From: Pseudomonas sp. FP453
Lineage (GTDB): Bacteria; Pseudomonadota; Gammaproteobacteria; Pseudomonadales; Pseudomonadaceae
Reading direction: 5' to 3'
Assembly: GCF_030687495.1 (NCBI RefSeq)
Contig: NZ_CP117435.1
Location: forward strand, 310,001 to 374,000
DNA: 64,000 nt
Every line of letters starts with the position of its first letter. Within the stretch, counting starts at the first letter, position 1. The translations under genes and the position numbers were made by a program. Under the pieces are notes generated by a model. It did no database searches and was not told the DNA's origin. It was given only the letters and a program-made list of their open reading frames with translations. Shown piece after piece: positions 15,871-24,200 of the stretch.

Positions 15871-15978
15871 GTGTTGGGCGACGATTATAGCGACTGCCAA
15901 GGTTCTGTAAACCCCTGAAATCTGACTATTTTTGCGAAAACCCAAGTTTTCGCATCACCGCCCCTTATTTCCCCGCAA

Positions 15979-17355
15979 TCAACGCTCGTGCATCGCCTCA
16001 GCCCGGGACTTGATGATCGGTTTGAGCAGGTAGCTCAAGATGCTTTTCTTGCCGGTGATGATGTCCACCGAAGCCACCATGCCTGGGATGATCAGCAGTG
16101 GCTTCTCGTCCGTGCCCAGGTGGCTGCGGTCGGTGCGCAGTTTGATGATGTAGAAGGTGTTTTTCTTCTCTTCATCCATCACGGTGTCGGCGCCGATCTG
16201 TTCGAGCTTGCCTTTGAGGCCGCCGTAGATGGTGTAGTCGTAGGCGGTGAATTTGATCATGGCTTCCTGGCCGGGGTGCAGGAAGGCGATGTCTTGTGGG
16301 CGGATCTTGGCTTCGACCAGGATCGTGTCGTCCAGTGGCACCACTTCGGCCATGTCGCTGCCAGGCTGGATCACGCCGCCGACGGTGTTGACCAGCATCT
16401 GCTTGACGATGCCGCGCACGGGCGAGGTGACCATGGTGCGGCTGACACGGTCTTCCAGGCCCTTGGAGGTGGCTTGCGCCTTGCTTAGCATGGTGCGCGC
16501 TTCGTTCAGCTGGGCGAGGGCTTCGCTGCGGAACTTGCCGCGGGTTTCGTCGACTTTGCGCTGCACTTCGTTGATCGCCGCCTGGGCGCGGGGGATGGCC
16601 AGGGTGGTGCCGTCGAGCATGCCGCGGGTTTCCACTTCCGAGCGCTTGAGGCGCAGGACTTCCACCGGCGAAATGGCGCCCTGTGCGACCAGCGGTTCGG
16701 ACATGCCGATCTCCTGGCGCAGCAGGTTCAGGCTGTTGCGGTACTGGTCCTGTTTGGAGCTGAATTCACGCAGCTCCTGCTGGCGTTGCAGCAGTTGTTG
16801 TTGCAGCCCGCCAATTTCGTCGGCCAGTTGCTGGCGGCGGCTGGCGTACAGCGATTCTTCGTTCGACACCTGGTTGGGCACGGCTTTGCGCGCAGCGTCG
16901 GTGATCTTCAGCTGGCGGTCGTCGACTTCCGCGCTGAGGCGTTCCACACGCAGTTCCATGGACACGCGCTCGGCTTCGGTTTCGCCGACGTTGGAGGCAA
17001 AGCGCGTGTCGTCCAGGCGGATCAGTGGCGCGCCGGCTTCGACGATCTGGCCTTCGTGCACATAGATCTGGGCGACGATGCCGCCCTCCAGGTTCTGGAT
17101 CTTCTGGATGCGCGACGACGGGATCGCCTTGCCTTCGCCCTTGGTCACTTCGTCGATGATCGCGAAGTGCGCCCAGAGCAGCATGAACACGAAAAACCCG
17201 ATCACGCCCCAGATGGTCAGGCGCACGATGCGCGGGGCGTCGTCGATCAGGGCTTTTTCGACTTCGGGCAGGGGCTGGTCATCCAGCGAATCGCTGCCTT
17301 TGAAGTAGCGGAAGATCACATCTTTCCAACGGCCTGGGCCGGACTTAAGCAACAC
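15979..17355 (-). CDS. lapC: LapC, type I secretion membrane-fusion protein
   Basis: HlyD-family periplasmic adaptor that bridges the LapB ABC transporter and the LapE outer-membrane pore for LapA export. It has 458 residues. A cytoplasmic N-terminus leads to one membrane helix (about 52-72, LTIWGVIGFFVFMLLWAHFA), a lipoyl/biotinyl-like half (IQNLEGGIVAQIYVHEGQIVEAG), a long coiled-coil region (about 120-290) and the beta-barrel end with the second lipoyl half (TSPVRGIVKQM...GGVIQPGSDMAEVVPLDD). It starts with GTG at 17355, overlapping the end of lapB by 11 bp, so the two are translationally coupled. It is the last gene of the lapEBC operon. Confidence 0.93.
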   Translation of the reverse strand: MLLKSGPGRWKDVIFRYFKGSDSLDDQPLPEVEKALIDDAPRIVRLTIWGVIGFFVFMLLWAHFAIIDEVTKGEGKAIPSSRIQKIQNLEGGIVAQIYVHEGQIVEAGAPLIRLDDTRFASNVGETEAERVSMELRVERLSAEVDDRQLKITDAARKAVPNQVSNEESLYASRRQQLADEIGGLQQQLLQRQQELREFSSKQDQYRNSLNLLRQEIGMSEPLVAQGAISPVEVLRLKRSEVETRGMLDGTTLAIPRAQAAINEVQRKVDETRGKFRSEALAQLNEARTMLSKAQATSKGLEDRVSRTMVTSPVRGIVKQMLVNTVGGVIQPGSDMAEVVPLDDTILVEAKIRPQDIAFLHPGQEAMIKFTAYDYTIYGGLKGKLEQIGADTVMDEEKKNTFYIIKLRTDRSHLGTDEKPLLIIPGMVASVDIITGKKSILSYLLKPIIKSRAEAMHER

Positions 17356-19498
17356 TGATCTGCCCCTTTTTCAGCGCTTCCATGACGGCCGCTTTTGGAC
17401 CGTCCGCGAGTATCTGGCCACGGTCGATCACCAGCAGGCGATCCACCAGGCTCAACAGCGAGGCGCGGTGGGTGACCAGAATCACCGTCTTGTTTTCGAT
17501 GACGGCTTGCAAGCGCTGTTTCAGGCGCTCTTCACCGGTGTTGTCCATGGCGCTGGTCGGTTCGTCCAGCAGCAGGATCGGCGGGTTGAGCAGCAACGCA
17601 CGGGCCAGGGCGACGTTCTGGCGTTGGCCGCCGGAGAGGTTCTGTCCGCGCTCGCCGACTTGCAACTCGTAGCCTTGCGGGTGCAGCCTGGCGAATTCAT
17701 GCACGCCAGCCAGTTCGGCGGCTTGCAGCACCATTTCATCGTCCACGTAGCGCGCACCCGAGACCAGGTTGTCGCGCAGGGTGCCGGCCAGCAGCTGGAT
17801 GTCCTGGGCAACGTAGCCGATGTTGTGGCGCAGCTCGCTGACGTCGATCTGGCGGATGTCTACACCGTCCACCAGCAACGACCCCGAGTCCGGCTGGTAC
17901 AGGCCCACCAGCAGCTTGGCCAGCGAGCTTTTGCCCGAGCCGCTGCGGCCGATGATGCCGATTTTTTCGCCCGGGCGGACGTTCAGGTTGATCCCGCGCA
18001 GGGCCGGGTTCTGCTGGTCCGGGTAGGTGAAATTGACTTCGCGGAAGGTCATCGCGCCTTGCAGCGTCTTGCGGCTGAGGGGGCGTTCGTCGAAGTTGCG
18101 TTCCTGCGGCAGCTCCATCATCTGGTCCACCGAGACCATCGTCACCTTGGCTTGCTGGTAGCGCGTCAGCAGGCCCGACAACTGCGCCAACGGGCCGAGT
18201 GCGCGGCCGCTGAGCATGTAGCAGGCCACCAGGCCGCCCATGCTCAGGGTGCCGTCGATGATCTGGTACACACCAAAGATGATCATCGCCACGCCGGCCA
18301 CTTGCTGGATCAGCAGCGTGATGTTCATCGCCAGGCCCGACAGCACCTTGACCCGCAGCTCCAGGCGGCTGAGGGTGCCAATGGTTTGTTCCCACTGGTA
18401 TTGGCGTTCGCTTTCGGCGTTGTTGACCTTCACCGCATCCAGCCCGGCGAGGGTCTCGATCAGGCTCGACTGGCGCTCGGCGCCCAGGGCCATGGTGCGC
18501 TCAAGTGTCGCGGTCAGCGGTTTTTGCAGGAAGTGGCCGATGCCCAGGGCGAGCGGGAAGGCGACGATGGGGATCCACACCAGGTGGCCGCCCAACAGCG
18601 CGATCACGCCGAGGATGATCAAGGTAAACGGCAGATCGATCAGGCTGGCGAGGGTCAGGGACGTGAGAAAGTCACGCATCCCCTGGAACTCGTGGATGTT
18701 CGAGGCGTAGCTGCCGACACGCGCCGGGCGCATTTTCATCGACATGCCGACGATGCGCTCGAACAGCGTCGCCGAAATGATCAGGTCGGTTTTCTTGCCC
18801 GCCAAGTCCAGGCACAGGCTGCGCATGCTCTTGAGCAACAGGTCGAACAGATAGGCGCCGCAGATACCGATGGCCAGCACCCACAGGGTGGCGGTGGCCT
18901 GGTTCGGCACGACGCGGTCATACACGTTCATCACGAACAACGGCGCGGCCAGGGCGATCAGGTTGATCACCAGGCTCGCGGCGATGGCGTCGGCGTATAG
19001 CCAGCGTGAACGCTTGAGGGTGTCTTTGAACCACGAGCGAGCGCGTGGGATCAGGGTGCCGCTGGTTACGTCAAATTTATGCTGCGGCTGGGCGAAGAAA
19101 ACCCGACCGCTGTAATCCTGGCTCAGCACTTCACGGCTGACGTGGACTTCGCCACCGTCACTTTCGCTGAGCAGCAGGCGGGCGGTATCGCCCTCCCAGC
19201 CCAGCAGCACCGCACTGCGCCCTTCCTTTAATAGCAACAAGGCCGGCAATGCGATGGAGGGGATCTGTTCCAGCTTGCGTTGCAGCAACCGCCCCTGCAA
19301 ACCCGCCCGCGCTGCTGCGCGCGGCAGCAGGTCGGCGCTCATGCGCTGGCCTGCCAGCGGCAAGCCGGTGGTCAGCATGGCCCGACTGGCGGGCTTGTAA
19401 TGCAGGGAGCAGAGAGCCAACAACCCATCTAGCAATGGGTCGTCATGCTGAGTGCGCGGGTCATGGTTGAGTTGCGCCACACCAATTTCAGGATCCAA
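17345..19498 (-). CDS. lapB: LapB, type I secretion ABC transporter
   Basis: ATP-driven inner-membrane exporter for the LapA adhesin, 717 residues. The N-terminal 140 residues form a C39-peptidase-like domain that lacks the catalytic cysteine, as in RTX adhesin exporters that do not cleave their substrate. The membrane domain spans about 165-450. The nucleotide-binding domain carries Walker A GRSGSGKSS near residue 516, signature LSGGQRQ and Walker B ILLLDEPTSAMD. The start is a TTG at 19498 preceded by a purine-rich AGAGAGAG. It lies 45 bp after lapE and overlaps lapC. Confidence 0.94.
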   Translation of the reverse strand: MDPEIGVAQLNHDPRTQHDDPLLDGLLALCSLHYKPASRAMLTTGLPLAGQRMSADLLPRAAARAGLQGRLLQRKLEQIPSIALPALLLLKEGRSAVLLGWEGDTARLLLSESDGGEVHVSREVLSQDYSGRVFFAQPQHKFDVTSGTLIPRARSWFKDTLKRSRWLYADAIAASLVINLIALAAPLFVMNVYDRVVPNQATATLWVLAIGICGAYLFDLLLKSMRSLCLDLAGKKTDLIISATLFERIVGMSMKMRPARVGSYASNIHEFQGMRDFLTSLTLASLIDLPFTLIILGVIALLGGHLVWIPIVAFPLALGIGHFLQKPLTATLERTMALGAERQSSLIETLAGLDAVKVNNAESERQYQWEQTIGTLSRLELRVKVLSGLAMNITLLIQQVAGVAMIIFGVYQIIDGTLSMGGLVACYMLSGRALGPLAQLSGLLTRYQQAKVTMVSVDQMMELPQERNFDERPLSRKTLQGAMTFREVNFTYPDQQNPALRGINLNVRPGEKIGIIGRSGSGKSSLAKLLVGLYQPDSGSLLVDGVDIRQIDVSELRHNIGYVAQDIQLLAGTLRDNLVSGARYVDDEMVLQAAELAGVHEFARLHPQGYELQVGERGQNLSGGQRQNVALARALLLNPPILLLDEPTSAMDNTGEERLKQRLQAVIENKTVILVTHRASLLSLVDRLLVIDRGQILADGPKAAVMEALKKGQISVA

Positions 19499-19543
19499 GC
19501 TGACTCTCTCTTAAGCGGTTTTGTGGTTCAACGCCGTCAAGAA

Positions 19544-20896
19544 TCAGTTCATCCCTGGCAGGTTTACCGACGGTTTAATATCGTTTTGCACAACTGATGC
19601 CATCGGAGCAACCACGCCCTGACTTTTCAGCAGTTGGCCCATGTCGGCCTTGATACGGTACTGCGTGTAGATATGCAGGCTTTTGATCTGGGCCAAACGC
19701 TGCTGAGCGGTGAACAGTTCGTTCTCGCTGTCGAGCAAGTCGAGCAGTGTACGCTCACCGAGGCTGAACTGCTGCTGGTACGAGGTGCGAACTTTGGTGC
19801 TGCGGTCCACGTATTGCTGCGCGATCGGCACCTGTTGGGTGGCGTTGTTGTAGGCGTTCCACGCCAGGCCCAATTCTTCATTCAACTGGCGCAGGGCGTT
19901 GTTGCGGATATCCAGCGCCTGGGTGGCCTGGGACGCCTTGGATTGCAGGCTGGCCTTGTCGCTACCGCCGTTGTACAGGTTGAACTGCATGTTCAGCATC
20001 GCGGAATAACCATTGTCATGGCCTTCGTCGCCGCCGACGTTGTTGTTGGCGGAGCGTTGCAGCACGGCATCAAAACGCGGGTAGAAGGTCGACTTGGCGG
20101 CTTCGTACTGCTTTTCGGCAGCGGCGATGTCGGATTCGGCCGAGCGCAGCACCGGGCTGTCGGCGATCATCTGGCGACGGGCTTCATCCAGGCTGGCAGG
20201 CAGTGCGGTCACAACGCCCAACGGCTTTTCAAGTTGATCGGGTTCTTTGCCGACAACGCTGAAGAAGTTGGTGTTGGCGTCCGCCAGGTTGGTCTGCTCG
20301 GTGATCAGGTTGTTTTGCGCCTGGGCCAGACGGGCTTCGGCCTGGTCCATGTCCGCCATTCTTCCGACGCCACGGCTGGTGCGCAGTTTGATCTGGTCAA
20401 AAATCCGTTCATGGCTTTTCAGGTTGTCTTCTGCCAGTTGCACCATCTCGCGACGGGTCAGGACATCCAGATACACCTGGGCGACGGTCAGCGCGGTGCG
20501 CTCGGAGGTATTCAGCAGTGCATAGCCACGGGAGTTGGCGGTGGCTTGTTGGCGGCCGACTTCATTAACGGTGCCAAAACCCTGGAACAAATTTTGTTGC
20601 AGGCGGATGGTCGACTCGCCGCGGTTCAGGGTTTTCCAGTCATGGCTGTTGCTGGCGGCGCGGGTCGAGGTGTTGTCGGAGCTTTCGCGGCCATAACCAC
20701 CCAACAGGTCCACTTTAGGCAGGTAGCCGCCCTGGGCTTCGCGGACTTGGTAGTCAGCGGCAATGCGCGCATTGATGGCAGCCTGGATCTCAGGATGGTT
20801 CTGCACCGCGTCTTGCATCGCTTCCGGCAGGGTCTGGGCCTGGACGAAACTGGCGGCTAGAGCAAACGGCACGGCTTTAAGAAGGTGCAAACGCAT
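19544..20896 (-). CDS. lapE: LapE, TolC-family outer-membrane channel
   Basis: Outer-membrane component of the LapA type I secretion system, 450 residues. A signal peptide (MRLHLLKAVPFALAASFVQA) is followed by two TolC-type repeats, seen in LPEAMQDAVQNHPEIQAAINARIAADYQ, LAVAQVYLDVLTRREMVQLAEDNLKSH-like helices, and the second-half motifs VLRSAESDIAAAEKQYEAAKS and SLGERTLLDLLDSENELFTAQQRL. First gene of the lapEBC operon and divergent from lapA. Besides secretion, this protein class is thought to hold unreleased LapA in the outer membrane through the N-terminal retention module. Confidence 0.93.
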   Translation of the reverse strand: MRLHLLKAVPFALAASFVQAQTLPEAMQDAVQNHPEIQAAINARIAADYQVREAQGGYLPKVDLLGGYGRESSDNTSTRAASNSHDWKTLNRGESTIRLQQNLFQGFGTVNEVGRQQATANSRGYALLNTSERTALTVAQVYLDVLTRREMVQLAEDNLKSHERIFDQIKLRTSRGVGRMADMDQAEARLAQAQNNLITEQTNLADANTNFFSVVGKEPDQLEKPLGVVTALPASLDEARRQMIADSPVLRSAESDIAAAEKQYEAAKSTFYPRFDAVLQRSANNNVGGDEGHDNGYSAMLNMQFNLYNGGSDKASLQSKASQATQALDIRNNALRQLNEELGLAWNAYNNATQQVPIAQQYVDRSTKVRTSYQQQFSLGERTLLDLLDSENELFTAQQRLAQIKSLHIYTQYRIKADMGQLLKSQGVVAPMASVVQNDIKPSVNLPGMN

Positions 20897-21237
20897 TCTG
20901 GTGTTTCCCTGGGATTGGTTGCCTTAAAAACGCAACAAACGTGAAAAATTGCATTGGAATTGGCAACCGAAATGACTGCTTGTCATAGGAACCTGGTAGT
21001 CCAAACAGAAAGTCGCGAGCCGATTAAATATCAATGTGACATTACCGGGCGGATTGTTTAGGATGGCGCCAAATAGGTCAATACCTTGACGGAAAAGTAA
21101 TTTGCTGAATTAAACAACAAATTATTGACGCCAAATATTCCACACTTAGTTAAGTACTCCAGCTATCGAATCGGCATAGGTAATGAGGCCGGTCTCCATG
21201 ATGGATACCCCGAACGGTAATACACGGAGAGTCTTTT
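20897..21237. promoter_or_regulatory. divergent lapE / lapA promoter region
   Basis: 341-bp AT-rich spacer between divergent operons. It contains a FleQ-type site at 21077-21090. A GGAGAG ribosome site precedes lapA. I could not place a convincing -35/-10 pair for either gene. Confidence 0.6.
21077..21090. promoter_or_regulatory. FleQ-type box in the lapA promoter
   Basis: GTCAATACCTTGAC matches the FleQ consensus GTCAATAAATTGAC at 12 of 14 positions and is itself an inverted repeat. FleQ is a c-di-GMP responsive regulator that controls lapA in related pseudomonads, so the site would link adhesin transcription to c-di-GMP. Confidence 0.6.
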
Positions 21238-24200
21238 ATGAGCAGCGTTGCGGTCGTCAAAAGCATTGTCGGTCAAGTGTTTGCGGTATCCCCGGAAGGG
21301 ATTCGTCGCCTGCTTGTAGAAGGGGATCGTCTGTTCGCCGGTGAGCAGGTTGATACGGGCGCAGCGGGCGCCGTGTCCCTGGAACTGGCTGATGGCCGTA
21401 CCATCGACCTGGGCCGTGACACTCAGTGGAGCGCAAACGCTCCTGACTCCGTCACCGACCTCAGCGCCGCCACCGCTCAAGCCGCACCGTCCGTTGCCGA
21501 ACTGCAGCAAGCCATCGCTGCCGGTGCCGACCCGACCCAAGACCTCGAAGCCACCGCAGCCGGCCCGACGTCTGCCGGCGCCGACGGCGCGGCTGGCGGC
21601 GGCCACAGCTTTGTCGTGCTGGAAGCCACCGCAGGCGTGGTTGACCCCACCATTGGCTACCCGACGACCGGCTTGAATGCCGGTGACGCAGTGGGCACCA
21701 CCCAAACCGGCGCCACCGACACCAATGGCCCCGATGCGCGCAGCGTCACCATCACCCTGACCGCCACGCCGAGCATCACCGAAGCCGGTGGCGTTGTGGT
21801 CTACACCGTATTCATCACCCAGGCGCCGACCAGCGACCTGACCGTTACCTTGTCCAACGGCCTCTCCGTGGTGATCGCTGCCGGCCAGACCTCGGGCGCG
21901 CTGAACGTCACGTTCGCGGGTAACGACACGCCTTACCTGGACGCCTCGTCGATCTCCGCGACCATCACCGGCACCGCCGGCGGCGGCAACCTGATCATCA
22001 CCACTGACCCGGCGCCAGCGGTTACCCAGATCAACGACACCATCGACACCACCACCGTCACACTGACCGCGACCCCGTCGGTGAATGAAGGCGGCCAGAT
22101 CGTCTATACCGCGACCGTGAACAACCCGGCGCAGACCGACGTCGTCATCAAGCTGTCCAACAACACCACCATCACCATCGAGGCCGGTAAATCCTCCGGC
22201 ACGGTCAGCGTCGACACGCCTGCCAACCTGGCGGATGGCAAAGACCTTGCCGTCAGTGTCACGATCACCGGCGCGACTGGTGGCAACTACGAAGACCTGG
22301 CGATCAACCCTGCGCCAGCGACTTCGACCGTTGTTGCTGTGGATGATCCGAGCGTATTGGCGCCGGATACCAACACAATCGCCGAAGATGGCGTCGCCAC
22401 TGGCAACGTGCTGAGCAACGACAGCGACATCGACAACGTGTTGAGCGTGGCCACCTTCCAGGTGGGCGGCAACACCTATAACGCCGGCCAAACGGCCACT
22501 ATCGAAGGCGTGGGTAGCATCACCATTGGTGCCGATGGCGCCTACACCTTTACCCCGGTCAAGGATTACAACGGTGAAGTGCCAACCATTGGCTACACCA
22601 CCAACACCGGCTCCAGCAGCACGCTGAATGTGACGGTGACACCGGTGAACGATGCGCCGGTGATCGAAGTGACGGGCAACACCCTGGTCGAAAACACCGC
22701 CGTCGCCGGCACTGTGGCGGGCACCTTTGTGGCCCGCGATGCAGAAACGCCAGCTGCCCAGCTGAAGGTCGTGTTTACGGGCGACAGCAATAAGGATGGC
22801 TACTACGCCATCGTCGATAACAATGTCGTGCTGACCCAGAAGGGCGCGGACTTTGTGAATGCCGGTAATCAACTGCCGCAGATCGACCTGACTGTCACCG
22901 ACCCAGAAGGTCTGAACTCCAACGGCGCCGCTCAACCTACCGTCACACTGCAAAACGATGTGCCGGTGATTGAGGTGGTTGCCAATACCATCGTTGAAGA
23001 CACCGCTACAGCGGGCACCGTCGCCGGTACCTTCGTTGCGAAAGACGAAGAGACGCCGCGCGATGGCCTGACCATCAGCTTCACGCCGGGCACCAACGAC
23101 GCGGGCTACTACGCCATCGTTGGTAACAACGTTGTGCTGACCCAGGCGGGCGCGAACTTCGTTAACGCTGGTAACCAGCTGCCGAAGATCGACTTGACGG
23201 TTACTGACCCTCAGGGCGCGAACTCCACCGGTTCTGACCAGCCCGTCGTCACCCTGCAAAACGATGTGCCGGTGATCACTGTTGTCGCCAACACCCTGGA
23301 AGAAAACTCGGCCGTAGAAGGCACCGTCGCCGGTACCTTCGTTGCCAAAGATGAAGAAACCCCACGTGATGGCCTGACCATCAGCTTTACGCCGGGCAGC
23401 AACACGCAGGGTTACTACGCCATCGTTGGCAACAACGTTGTGCTGACCAAAGAAGGTGCTGACTTCGTCAATGCTGGCAACCAGCTGCCGAAGATTGACC
23501 TGACCGTTACCGACCCAGAAGGCCTGAACTCCAAAGGTTCCGACCAACCAGTGGTTAACCTGCACAACGATGTGCCGGTGATCACCGTTGTCGCCAACAC
23601 CCTGGAAGAGAACTCGGCCGTAGAAGGCACCGTCGCCGGTACCTTCGTTGCCAAAGACGAAGAGACCCCACGCGACGGCCTGACCATCAGCTTCACTCCA
23701 GGCACCAACGACGCTGGCTACTACGCCATTGTTGGCAACAACGTCGTGCTGACCCAAGCGGGCGCGAACTTCGTCAACGCTGGCAATCAACTGCCAAAAA
23801 TCGACCTGACTGTCACCGACCCAGAAGGCCTGAACTCCAAAGGTTCCGACCAGCCAGTGGTCAACCTGCATAACGATGTGCCGGTGATCACTGTTGTCGC
23901 TAACACCCTGGAAGAGAACTCGGCCGTAGAAGGCACCGTCGCCGGTACCTTCGTTGCGAAAGACGAAGAGACGCCGCGCGATGGCCTGACCATCAGCTTC
24001 ACTCCAGGCACCAACGACGCTGGCTACTACGCCATTGTTGGCAACAACGTCGTGCTGACCCAAGCGGGCGCGAACTTCGTTAACGCTGGCAATCAACTGC
24101 CGAAGATTGACCTGACCGTTACCGACCCAGAAGGCCTGAACTCCAAGGGTTCCGACCAACCAGTGGTTAACCTGCACAACGATGTGCCGGTGATCACTGT